Shown in pieces: positions 57,401 to 64,000 of a stretch of 64,000 nucleotides of DNA. Below the pieces are notes generated by a model. It was given only the letters and a program-made list of their open reading frames with translations. It was not told where the DNA came from and did no database searches. The stretch spans positions 852,001 through 916,000 of the forward strand of contig QCNP01000001.1 in assembly GCA_003210095.1 (NCBI GenBank), read 5' to 3'. This stretch comes from Pelagibacteraceae bacterium AG-426-E17 (GTDB lineage: Bacteria; Pseudomonadota; Alphaproteobacteria; Pelagibacterales; Pelagibacteraceae). Every line of letters starts with the position of its first letter. Within the stretch, counting starts at the first letter, position 1. A program made the position numbers and the translations under genes.

Positions 57401-58641
57401 CTCAGATATCTTTAGAGGATGAAAAAGGTGTGCAAATTGCAATTTATAAAGTTCCTTATGGATCAAAACTTTTTTTTAAAAATGGAGATAAAGTTAAAAA
57501 AAATTCAAAAGTTTGTGAGTGGGATCCTTATACCACCCCTGTTATAGCGGAAAAAAGTGGCATTGTTAATTTTGTAGACTTAATTGATGGAGTCTCTCTT
57601 TCAGAAACTTTAGATGATACTACAGGAATATCGTCAAAATCAGTTATTGATTGGAGATCACAATCAAAAAATACTGAACTTAAACCTAGAATAACATTAA
57701 GAGATGAAAAAGGAAACGTAGTTAAAAAAGCAGATGATAATGAAGCTAGATATTATTTAGTTCCAGATTCTATTTTGTCTGTAAAGGATGGGCAAAAAAT
57801 TAGTGCTGGAGATGTTATAGCTAGACTTCCTAAAGAAACTTCAAAGACAAAAGATATTACTGGTGGATTACCTAGAGTTGCAGAATTATTTGAAGCTAGA
57901 AAAGCAAAAGATAGTGCGATAATAGCTGAAAATGACGGTAAGGTAATGTTTGGTAAAGAGGTTAGGGGCAAACAAAGAGTATCAATAGTTTCTGACTCTG
58001 GGGAAACTTCAAATTATTTAATTCCTAAAGGGAAACATATTAATTTTAACCCAGGTGAGGAAATTAAAAAAGGTGAATATCTTCTCGATGGTCAACCTTT
58101 ACCACATGATATTTTAAGAATTCTAGGTATAAAAGAATTAACCGAATATTTCGTAAATCAAGTTCAGGAAGTTTATAGATTACAAGGTGTAATTATAAAT
58201 GACAAACATATAGAAACAATTTTAAGACAGATGCTTAAAAAAGTTGAAATAAAAAGCTCTGGAGACTCTGATTACCTACCTGGTGAGATAATCGATAGAT
58301 TCACTCTAGAAAATGTAAATGAGGAGTTAGTAAAAAATGGAAAAAATCCCGCTGTAGGAGAAAGAGTACTTATGGGTATTACTAAAGCTTCATTACAAAC
58401 CGAATCTTTCATCTCTGCTGCTTCGTTCCAAGAGACGACAAGAGTTTTAACTGATGCTGCTATTAGAGGAAAAATTGACACACTAACAGGGTTAAAGGAA
58501 AACGTAATTGTTGGAAGACTTGTTCCAGCTGGAACTGGATCAATCAAAAATAAGTGGAATAAAAAAGCCCTTGAGGACGATCAGAAATTTTTATCTGAAC
58601 AAGAAAAAATAGATCAAGCTGAAACCCCTGTAAATCCATAA
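54472..58641 (+). CDS. rpoC: DNA-directed RNA polymerase subunit beta'
   Basis: Beta-prime subunit, 1389 aa. The N-terminal zinc site [19 protein letters not shown], the clamp region [19 protein letters not shown], the catalytic Mg loop [12 protein letters not shown] and the trigger-loop/bridge-helix region [18 protein letters not shown] are all intact. The ORF track begins at a TTG (54460) overlapping the cytochrome gene; ATG 54472 is preferred. No ribosome-binding site is visible, so translation may depend on coupling with the cytochrome gene. Confidence 0.98.
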   Translation: MKKEINNIFKSSEISDAQNFNSIKISLASPEKIKSWTYGEIKKPETINYRTFRPEKDGLFCARIFGPIKDYECLCGKYKRMKFRGIICEKCGVEVTKSNVRRERMGHINLATPVAHIWFLKSLPSRISLAIDMKLKEVERVLYFENFIVIEPGLTGLKKNQLLSEEELIKYQNEFGDEAFTAGIGAEAILEILKSIDLEKEKELLVKTINETKSKVSEERSIKRLKLIDSFLKTGNKPEWMILTVIPVIPPELRPLVPLDGGRFATSDLNDLYRRVINRNNRLKRLMDLKAPDIIVRNEKRMLQESVDALFDNGRRGRVITGTGKRPLKSLAEMLKGKQGRFRQNLLGKRVDYSGRSVIVVGPDLKLHECGLPKKMALELFKPFLYARLNKLGLASTIKQAKKLVEKETNAVWDALELIVREHPVILNRAPTLHRLGVQAFEPKLIEGDAIELHPLTCAAFNADFDGDQMAVHIPLSLEAQLEARVLMMSTNNILSPSNGKPIIVPSQDMILGIYYLSLPPYQDKKVEGYFVNNSEIEQALESGSIKIHSRIVSRFETVDEKGNTKFENKISTVGRFLLANLLPKNKDITFSLIDRVLPKKIVSEIIDIVFRFTGQKSTVIFCDKLKDLGFKHAFKAGISFGKDDLIIPENKQQLLDETTQLIKDYENQYSEGLITRGEKYNKVVDAWSKCTDKVASEMMKRISATEKTDKGLNINSVFMMADSGARGSAAQMKQLAGMRGLIAKPSGEIIESPITSNFKEGLTALEYFNSTHGARKGLADTALKTANSGYLTRRLCDVAQDLTITKKDCDCKSKGSITLSEIIEGGNIIVSLSERALGRIVADNVKNPISGEVIIKKGEMIDEACCEKIDAAGVKAINVYSVITCGSKEGVCAMSYGRDLSRGQMVNVGEAIGMISAQSIGEPGTQLTMRTFHVGGTAQIKQDSQIVVKKDGMLKIINTNLLEDSKKNQIVMGRNTQISLEDEKGVQIAIYKVPYGSKLFFKNGDKVKKNSKVCEWDPYTTPVIAEKSGIVNFVDLIDGVSLSETLDDTTGISSKSVIDWRSQSKNTELKPRITLRDEKGNVVKKADDNEARYYLVPDSILSVKDGQKISAGDVIARLPKETSKTKDITGGLPRVAELFEARKAKDSAIIAENDGKVMFGKEVRGKQRVSIVSDSGETSNYLIPKGKHINFNPGEEIKKGEYLLDGQPLPHDILRILGIKELTEYFVNQVQEVYRLQGVIINDKHIETILRQMLKKVEIKSSGDSDYLPGEIIDRFTLENVNEELVKNGKNPAVGERVLMGITKASLQTESFISAASFQETTRVLTDAAIRGKIDTLTGLKENVIVGRLVPAGTGSIKNKWNKKALEDDQKFLSEQEKIDQAETPVNP

Positions 58642-58660
58642 TAATAAAGCATTATTTTTA
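58640..58660 (+). terminator. Weak A+T-only hairpin with T-run after rpoC
   Basis: AATAAT (58640-58645) pairs with ATTATT (58651-58656) around AAAGC, followed by TTTATTGTTTT. All pairs are A-T, so termination would be inefficient. It lies between rpoC and the str promoter. Confidence 0.3.
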
Positions 58661-58670
58661 TTGTTTTAAT

Positions 58671-58698
58671 TTGACAATTTCAAAAACTGTAGTATTTT
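58671..58698 (+). promoter_or_regulatory. Sigma70-type promoter of the str-S10 operon
   Basis: TTGACA (58671-58676), a 16-nt spacer and TATTTT (58693-58698), with a likely start near 58705. It would drive rpsL-rpsG-fusA-rpsJ-rplC-rplD-rplW-rplB. The leader is about 90 nt. Confidence 0.55.
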
Positions 58699-58715
58699 CA
58701 CCAAGATTTTGGTTG

Positions 58716-58739
58716 GATAGTAGTACTATCTAGGTACTA
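58716..58739 (+). promoter_or_regulatory. Two overlapping, mutually exclusive hairpins in the rpsL leader
   Basis: GATAGT (58716-58721) pairs with ACTATC (58725-58730), while TAGTAC (58721-58726) pairs with GTACTA (58734-58739). Both cannot form at once, so the leader can switch between two folds. Position in the rpsL 5' UTR suggests ribosomal-protein feedback. The rest of the leader up to the ATG has no ribosome-binding site. Confidence 0.4.
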
Positions 58740-58794
58740 AACACGACCACAGATATTACACTAAAAATTATCTCTTCCTTAATCATTTTAAATT

Positions 58795-59166
58795 ATGCCG
58801 ACTATTAACCAATTGTTAAAAAAAAAAAGGATTAAGCCAAAGGCTAGGGACAGAGTTCCTGCACTTGAAAAATCTCCACAAAAAAGAGGTGTATGCTTAA
58901 AAGTTTACACAACTACACCTAAAAAACCTAATTCAGCATTAAGAAAAGTCGCTAGAGTAAGACTATCAAACGGTCACGAAGTTACATCTTATATTCCTGG
59001 CGAAGGTCACAACTTGCAAGAACACTCTGTTGTTTTAATAAGAGGTGGAAGAGTTAAAGATTTGCCAGGAGTGAGATATCATATTTTAAGAGGAAACTTA
59101 GATACTCAAGGCGTGACAGCAAGAAAACAGCAAAGATCAAAATACGGCGCAAAAAAAGGTAAATAA
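58795..59166 (+). CDS. rpsL: 30S ribosomal protein S12
   Basis: Decoding-centre protein (123 aa). It shows [33 protein letters not shown] and [16 protein letters not shown]; the Lys positions linked to streptomycin response are the usual Lys. First gene of the str operon, behind a promoter and structured leader. Confidence 0.98.
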   Translation: MPTINQLLKKKRIKPKARDRVPALEKSPQKRGVCLKVYTTTPKKPNSALRKVARVRLSNGHEVTSYIPGEGHNLQEHSVVLIRGGRVKDLPGVRYHILRGNLDTQGVTARKQQRSKYGAKKGK

Positions 59167-59168
59167 TT

Positions 59169-59639
59169 ATGTCTAGAAAAAAAAGCGCTCCAAAAAAACT
59201 TATCTCTATAGATCCAAAATATAAATCTGCGATTATACCAAAGTTAATTAATTCATTAATGTACGATGGAAAAAAAACTATTGCAGAAAAAATAGTCTAC
59301 GATGCAATAGATAAAATTAAGTCTAAATCTAAAGACGAACCGATTACTGTATTCAATCAAGCAATAAGCAATATTAAACCCACTGTAGAAGTTAGATCAA
59401 GAAGAGTTGGTGGTGCAACATATCAGGTTCCTGTTGAAGTAAAATCAAAAAGATCACAAGCACTTGCTATAAGGTGGTTAATAGATGCTTCTAGAAAAAG
59501 AAAAGACAAAAAAATGTCTGATAAAATATTCAATGAAATTTTCGATGCCTACCAAAACAGAGGCTCTGCCATAAAAAAAAAAGAGGATACACACAAAATG
59601 GCCGAGTCCAATAAGGCGTTCGCACATTTTAGATGGTAA
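59169..59639 (+). CDS. rpsG: 30S ribosomal protein S7
   Basis: 16S rRNA 3'-domain assembly initiator (156 aa). It contains [40 protein letters not shown] and C-terminal [14 protein letters not shown]. It lies 2 nt after rpsL and 4 nt before fusA. Confidence 0.98.
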   Translation: MSRKKSAPKKLISIDPKYKSAIIPKLINSLMYDGKKTIAEKIVYDAIDKIKSKSKDEPITVFNQAISNIKPTVEVRSRRVGGATYQVPVEVKSKRSQALAIRWLIDASRKRKDKKMSDKIFNEIFDAYQNRGSAIKKKEDTHKMAESNKAFAHFRW

Positions 59640-59643
59640 AATT

Positions 59644-61722
59644 ATGACGAGAACCCATAAATTAGATAAATATAGAAATATTGGAATAATGGCACACATT
59701 GATGCCGGTAAAACTACTACTACCGAAAGAATATTATACTATACAGGAAAAAGTCATAAAATTGGTGAGGTACATGATGGTGCCGCTACAATGGATTGGA
59801 TGGAGCAAGAACAAGAAAGAGGAATAACCATCACATCTGCTGCAACTACATGTTTTTGGAAAGATCATAGAATAAATATTATAGATACCCCTGGTCATGT
59901 GGATTTTACTATTGAGGTCGAGAGATCGTTAAAAGTATTAGATGGAGCAGTTGCAGTTTTTGATGGTGTAGCTGGAGTCGAACCTCAATCAGAAACTGTA
60001 TGGAGACAAGCTGATAAATATAAGGTTCCGAGAATTTGTTTTGTAAACAAACTTGATAGAACAGGCGCTGATTTTTTTAGATGTGTGGAAATGATAAAAG
60101 ATAGACTTGGTGCAAAACCTTTAGTAATGCAAGTCCCTATTGGTATAGAGTCATCTCTTCAAGGAGTTGTTGATTTAATTAAAATGAAGGCAATTGTTTG
60201 GAAAAACGAGGATTTAGGTGCTGCATGGGAAGAAAAAGAAATACCTGAGGATTTAAAAGAAATAACTTCTAAATATAGACAAGAATTAGTTGAGACAGCC
60301 GTTGAGCAAGATGAAAAACTAATGGAGAAATATTTAAATGGCGAAGAAGTTAACATAGAGGAGTTAAAAAAATGTGTAAGACAAGGTTGTTTAAATTTTG
60401 ATTTTGTACCAGTATTAACAGGATCTGCTTTTAAAAATAAAGGCGTACAACCATTACTTGATGCAGTCGTAGATTATTTACCAAGTCCAGTAGATATCGG
60501 ATCTATTAAAGGTACTAAACAAAATTCAGACGAGGAAATAACTATGAAATTTGAGGATAATGCACCATTTTCTGCTTTAGCTTTTAAAGTTGCTAATGAT
60601 CCTTTTGTTGGATCTTTGACATTTATTAGAATTTATTCAGGAACAATAAAATCAGGAACAGGTATTTATAATACATCCAAAGATAAAGAGGAAAGAGTAG
60701 GACGTATGCTTTTGATGCATGCTAATTCAAGAGAAGATATAAAGGAGGCTAACGCAGGTGATATCGTTGCACTTGCTGGACTAAAATATACAATTACAGG
60801 TCACACTTTAGCAAATGAAGAGATGCCAGTTTTGTTGGAACCTATGGAATTCCCTGATCCTGTTATCGAAATTGCAGTAGAACCAAAAACAAAAGGTGAT
60901 CAAGAAAAAATGGGAGAGGCACTTGGTAGATTAGCTAAAGAGGATCCATCATTCAGAGTAACATCAGATGAAGAGTCTGGACAGACAATAATAAAAGGCA
61001 TGGGAGAATTACATTTAGATATAATTGTAGATAGGATGAAACGTGAGTTTAAAGTTGAAGCAAATGTCGGCGCTCCTCAAGTTGCTTATAGAGAAACTAT
61101 ACTAAAACCTTCCGAATTTGATTATACACATAAAAAACAAAGTGGAGGCGCGGGTCAGTTTGCAAGAGTAAAATTATCTATTGAGCCTCTTGAACCTGGG
61201 AAAGGAAGAGAAGTTGAAAGTAAGATTAAAGGGGGTGCAATTCCTAAAGAATTCATTCCAGGTGTGGAGAAAGGTATAGAAACAGTCTCTGACTCAGGTA
61301 TATTAGCTGGTTTTCCTATAATAGATTATAAAGTTACAATTTTAGATGGCTTACATCACGATGTTGACTCTAGTGTTTTAGCTTTTGAATTAGCTTCAAG
61401 ACAATGTTTTAAAGAAGCGTGTGCAAGAGCTACTTTAAAATTATTAGAACCGATAATGAGAGTGGAAGTTGTTACACCAGAAGATTATATGGGTGATGTC
61501 ATAGGCGATTTAAACAGTAGAAGAGGACAAATAAACACTCAAGAGCAACGTGGAAATGCCACAGTAATTACAGCTATGGTGCCTTTAGCAAATATGTTTG
61601 GATACATTAATGCATTGAGATCCATGTCTCAAGGAAGAGCTCAATATTCAATGTTCTTTGATCATTATGATAAAGTACCTCAAAATGTTCAAGATGAAGT
61701 AACTAAAAAAACAGGATCATAA
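59644..61722 (+). CDS. fusA: Translation elongation factor G
   Basis: Translocation GTPase, 692 aa. It shows [15 protein letters not shown] (P-loop), the switch segment [28 protein letters not shown] and [10 protein letters not shown]; domain IV AYRETI and the C-terminal [12 protein letters not shown] are complete. It is directly followed by rpsJ; no tuf lies between. Confidence 0.98.
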   Translation: MTRTHKLDKYRNIGIMAHIDAGKTTTTERILYYTGKSHKIGEVHDGAATMDWMEQEQERGITITSAATTCFWKDHRINIIDTPGHVDFTIEVERSLKVLDGAVAVFDGVAGVEPQSETVWRQADKYKVPRICFVNKLDRTGADFFRCVEMIKDRLGAKPLVMQVPIGIESSLQGVVDLIKMKAIVWKNEDLGAAWEEKEIPEDLKEITSKYRQELVETAVEQDEKLMEKYLNGEEVNIEELKKCVRQGCLNFDFVPVLTGSAFKNKGVQPLLDAVVDYLPSPVDIGSIKGTKQNSDEEITMKFEDNAPFSALAFKVANDPFVGSLTFIRIYSGTIKSGTGIYNTSKDKEERVGRMLLMHANSREDIKEANAGDIVALAGLKYTITGHTLANEEMPVLLEPMEFPDPVIEIAVEPKTKGDQEKMGEALGRLAKEDPSFRVTSDEESGQTIIKGMGELHLDIIVDRMKREFKVEANVGAPQVAYRETILKPSEFDYTHKKQSGGAGQFARVKLSIEPLEPGKGREVESKIKGGAIPKEFIPGVEKGIETVSDSGILAGFPIIDYKVTILDGLHHDVDSSVLAFELASRQCFKEACARATLKLLEPIMRVEVVTPEDYMGDVIGDLNSRRGQINTQEQRGNATVITAMVPLANMFGYINALRSMSQGRAQYSMFFDHYDKVPQNVQDEVTKKTGS

Positions 61723-61723
61723 G

Positions 61724-62032
61724 ATGGAAAAACAAAATATAAGAATAAAGTTAAGAGCATACGATAATAAAGTTTTGGATCAATCTACTGAGGAAATAGT
61801 TAATACAGTTAAAAGAACAGGTGCTAATATTAAAGGTCCAATTCCATTACCCACAAAGATCGAAAGGTATACAGTTTTGAGATCACCACATATCGACAAA
61901 AAAAGTAGAGAGCAATTTGAGACAAGAACTCATAAAAGATTAATTGATATTATAGAACCTACACCACAAACAGTAGAAGCATTAATGAAACTTGATCTTG
62001 CTTCAGGTGTAGACGTGGAGATAAAAATATAA
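61724..62032 (+). CDS. rpsJ: 30S ribosomal protein S10
   Basis: A 102-aa protein with [36 protein letters not shown] and [12 protein letters not shown]. Also a Nus antitermination partner in other bacteria. It starts 1 nt after fusA and overlaps rplC by one base, fusing the str and S10 operons. Confidence 0.98.
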   Translation: MEKQNIRIKLRAYDNKVLDQSTEEIVNTVKRTGANIKGPIPLPTKIERYTVLRSPHIDKKSREQFETRTHKRLIDIIEPTPQTVEALMKLDLASGVDVEIKI

Positions 62033-62742
62033 TGAATGAAATTGGATTAATTGGAAAAAAAATTGGTATGACAAGGGAATTTTACAAAACTGGTCAGTCT
62101 GTACCTGTGACAGTAATAAAATTTGATAAAGGTAGAGTAATTCAAGTAATCACTAAAGATAAAAATGGTTATAATGCAATACAAATGGGATTTGGAAAAA
62201 TAAAAAACTCTAAACTTTCAAAACAAATGAAAGGTTTTTTTGCAAAAAAAAATACTGAACCAAAAAAACGTTTAAAAGAATTTCGTGTTGAAAATATTGA
62301 AAATTTTAAAGAAGGTAATGAATTTGGTATAGAAATTTTTAAAGATACAAAATTTGTGGACATAAGATCTAAAACTATTGGAAAAGGTTTTGCTGGTGCG
62401 ATGAAAAGACACAATTTTGCTGGTTTAAGAGCTACCCACGGTGTATCTATTTCACATAGATCTCATGGATCAACTGGTCAAAGACAAGATCCGGGTAAAG
62501 TTTTTAAAAATAAAAAAATGGCTGGCCATATGGGTGATAAAATAAGAACTATTCAAAATATAGAAATAATAAAATCAGATTTGGATAATAACCTGCTTTA
62601 TTTAAAAGGATCAATACCAGGGTCTAAGAACACAGAGGTTTTAGTTAAAAAGTCAGTAAAAAATTTGAGAAAATTAACTATGTTAGAAAAGATTGAAAAA
62701 ATAGAAAAGCTAAAAAAAGTACCTGAAAAAAAGAAAAAATAA
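62032..62742 (+). CDS. rplC: 50S ribosomal protein L3
   Basis: A 236-aa protein: GLIGKKIGMTREF at the N-terminus, KRHNFAGLRATHGVSISHRS and the loop GSTGQRQDPGKVFKNKKMAGHMG that reaches the peptidyl-transferase centre, including the Gln in TGQRQ that is a PrmB target in enteric species. A Lys-rich tail of about 25 residues extends beyond the usual end. Confidence 0.97.
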   Translation: MNEIGLIGKKIGMTREFYKTGQSVPVTVIKFDKGRVIQVITKDKNGYNAIQMGFGKIKNSKLSKQMKGFFAKKNTEPKKRLKEFRVENIENFKEGNEFGIEIFKDTKFVDIRSKTIGKGFAGAMKRHNFAGLRATHGVSISHRSHGSTGQRQDPGKVFKNKKMAGHMGDKIRTIQNIEIIKSDLDNNLLYLKGSIPGSKNTEVLVKKSVKNLRKLTMLEKIEKIEKLKKVPEKKKK

Positions 62743-62743
62743 A

Positions 62744-63367
62744 ATGAAAATTGATAAATTAAGTTTAGACGGTAAAAAAACTCCAATTGAGATTAAAGAC
62801 GAAATTTTTTCATCTAAAATTAATGAGTCCTTAATAAGTCAGGTAATTTACAAAACAAATGCAAATTACAAAGGAAGAAGAGCCAAAACAAAGCAAAAAA
62901 ATGAAATTATCGGATCAACCTCGAAAATCTATGCTCAGAAGGGAACGGGTAATGCTAGGCACGCAAGTAGAAAAGCCCCAATTTTTGTTGGTGGTGGTGT
63001 TGCTCATGGTCCCAAAGGGCAAACTAAACATAAAATAAGAAAGCTAAACAAAAATGAAAAGAAAATTGGTGTTGCTTCTTTATTGACAAAAAAAATAAAA
63101 TTAAACGACTTATTAATATTCAATGACTTTTCAAAAGAAATAAAAAAAACTAAAGAAATATTTTCGCTTTTAAATAAATTTCATGCAAAAAATAGCATTA
63201 TGATTTTAGATAAATCCTCGAGGAATAACATTTTAAAAGCTACAAGAAACATTCCAAATGTTAAATGTACCGATGTAAATCATTTTAGTGCTTTTGATAT
63301 AATTAAATATAAAAAAATAATATTTACTGAAACATCAATAAAAGAATTAGAAAAAAGGTATACTTAA
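62744..63367 (+). CDS. rplD: 50S ribosomal protein L4
   Basis: A 207-aa protein with the tunnel-lining loop KQKNEIIGSTSKIYAQKGTG and RHASRKAPIFVGGGVAHGPK, characteristic of L4. In enteric bacteria L4 represses the S10 operon; no S10 leader is available here because the operon is continuous with fusA. Confidence 0.97.
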   Translation: MKIDKLSLDGKKTPIEIKDEIFSSKINESLISQVIYKTNANYKGRRAKTKQKNEIIGSTSKIYAQKGTGNARHASRKAPIFVGGGVAHGPKGQTKHKIRKLNKNEKKIGVASLLTKKIKLNDLLIFNDFSKEIKKTKEIFSLLNKFHAKNSIMILDKSSRNNILKATRNIPNVKCTDVNHFSAFDIIKYKKIIFTETSIKELEKRYT

Positions 63368-63660
63368 TGTTTAATATAAATAAATATGATACAATTTTAA
63401 GTCCTGTAATAACTGAAAAATCTACCAATCTATCAGCACAAAATAAAGTAGTATTTAAAGTTTTAACTAATGCTAATAAAAAAATATTAAAAAAAAATAT
63501 AGAAAAAATATTCAAAGTTAATGTTACTAAAATTAATATTATAAACAAAAAAACAAGAACAAAATTTACCAGAGGAAGAATTGCAAAGGTAAAAGGTTAC
63601 AAAAAAGCTATTGTAACACTTAAAAAAGGTCAGTCTATAGACTTAACAACAGGAATTTAA
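63367..63660 (+). CDS. rplW: 50S ribosomal protein L23
   Basis: Tunnel-exit protein (97 aa): [22 protein letters not shown] near the N-terminus, [18 protein letters not shown], and [20 protein letters not shown] at the end. Overlaps rplD and rplB by one base on each side (TAATG). Confidence 0.97.
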   Translation: MFNINKYDTILSPVITEKSTNLSAQNKVVFKVLTNANKKILKKNIEKIFKVNVTKINIINKKTRTKFTRGRIAKVKGYKKAIVTLKKGQSIDLTTGI

Positions 63661-64000
63661 TGGCACTTAAAACTTTTAAACCTTATACAAAATCTACTAG
63701 AGGTACAGTATTAGTAAATAAAGATAATTTATGGAAAGGAAAGCCATATAAACCTTTGACTTCTATAAAATATTCATCGAGTGGTAGAAATAATCAAGGA
63801 AGAATTACAGCAAGAAATAATGGAGGCGGACATAAACAAAAATATAGAAATATAGATTTTTATAGAAAGAAAACTAACTCTATGGCTACAGTTGAAAGAA
63901 TAGAGTATGACCCAAACAGGTCATGTCATATTATGCTTGTAAAGTTTGATGATGGCGAAAAATTTTATTACTTAGCACCACAGGGAATAAATGTTGGTGA
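63660..64000 (+). CDS. rplB: 50S ribosomal protein L2 (3' end outside window)
   Basis: Not in the ORF track because it runs off the window. ATG 63660 overlaps the rplW stop, then [41 protein letters not shown] and [10 protein letters not shown], the unmistakable L2 N-terminus. About 113 of the expected 275 or so codons are present. It continues the S10 operon order rpsJ-rplC-rplD-rplW-rplB. Confidence 0.97.
   Translation, partial: MALKTFKPYTKSTRGTVLVNKDNLWKGKPYKPLTSIKYSSSGRNNQGRITARNNGGGHKQKYRNIDFYRKKTNSMATVERIEYDPNRSCHIMLVKFDDGEKFYYLAPQGINVG

Overview
The window is very A+T-rich (roughly 70% A+T by eye) and very densely coded. Almost every gene junction is a 1-17 nt overlap or a gap of a few bases, and no gene-free stretch exceeds about 160 nt. 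Gene content points to a free-living marine alphaproteobacterium of the SAR11 clade (Pelagibacterales / Candidatus Pelagibacter-like). The evidence is a TRAP transporter, a methylcitrate-cycle operon, a glucosylglycerate osmolyte cluster, class II DAHP synthase, PEP carboxylase, glutamine-dependent NAD synthase and extreme streamlining. The taxon is inferred from gene content and composition, not from a search. I see no insertion sequence, prophage, CRISPR array, integrase or rRNA.

Layout. 1-2582: TRAP transporter dctP(partial)-dctQ-dctM, with a strong hairpin between dctP and dctQ. 2572-5260: dusA and two tandem TauE/SafE-type permeases. 5257-6705 (-): phosphomannomutase/phosphoglucomutase. 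6862-10514: ribonucleotide reductase nrdA-nrdB, then an unassigned methyltransferase-like gene. 10591-14795 (-): gph-prpD-prpB-prpC, propionyl-CoA disposal by the methylcitrate cycle. 14865-25015 (+): a GlmU acetyltransferase domain standing alone, then glmS, class II DAHP synthase, nadE, cysS, cimA, a DUF1989 protein and a TrmJ-like methyltransferase. 25056-25673: rpsD. 25676-32871 (-): a telescoped operon sfsA-map-purB-purC-purS-purQ-purL-bolA-grxD. 32894-35043 (+): CinA-N-like protein, GGCT-like protein, azlC, azlD. 35040-40286 (-): circularly permuted ATP-grasp protein, then gpgP, gpgS and a GH13_18 phosphorylase (glucosylglycerate synthesis and phosphorolysis). 40396-43833 (+): Anbu (proteasome-like protease) and PEP carboxylase.

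43903-64000 is the translation/transcription core: tRNA-Leu(UAA)-nadK, rlmB and tRNA-Thr(UGU) on the minus strand, tRNA-Tyr, tRNA-Gly(UCC), tuf, tRNA-Trp, secE, nusG, rplK, rplA, rplJ, rplL, rpoB, a small c-type cytochrome, rpoC, rpsL, rpsG, fusA, rpsJ, rplC, rplD, rplW and the start of rplB. The str operon runs straight into the S10 operon without a second tuf.

The most unusual points are: (i) a signal-peptide-bearing cytochrome c between rpoB and rpoC; (ii) an Anbu protease divergent from its usual ATP-grasp partner, without the alpha-E and transglutaminase genes, the ATP-grasp gene heading the glucosylglycerate operon; (iii) a stand-alone GlmU acetyltransferase half; (iv) nadK starting 3 nt after a tRNA-Leu CCA end, with its only Shine-Dalgarno-like sequence inside the tRNA acceptor stem, and its stop codon abutting a convergent tRNA-Thr; (v) a perfect GC-rich hairpin whose 3' arm carries the dctQ ribosome-binding site. 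No searches were run. Functions rest on recognisable motifs, protein length and gene neighbourhood.
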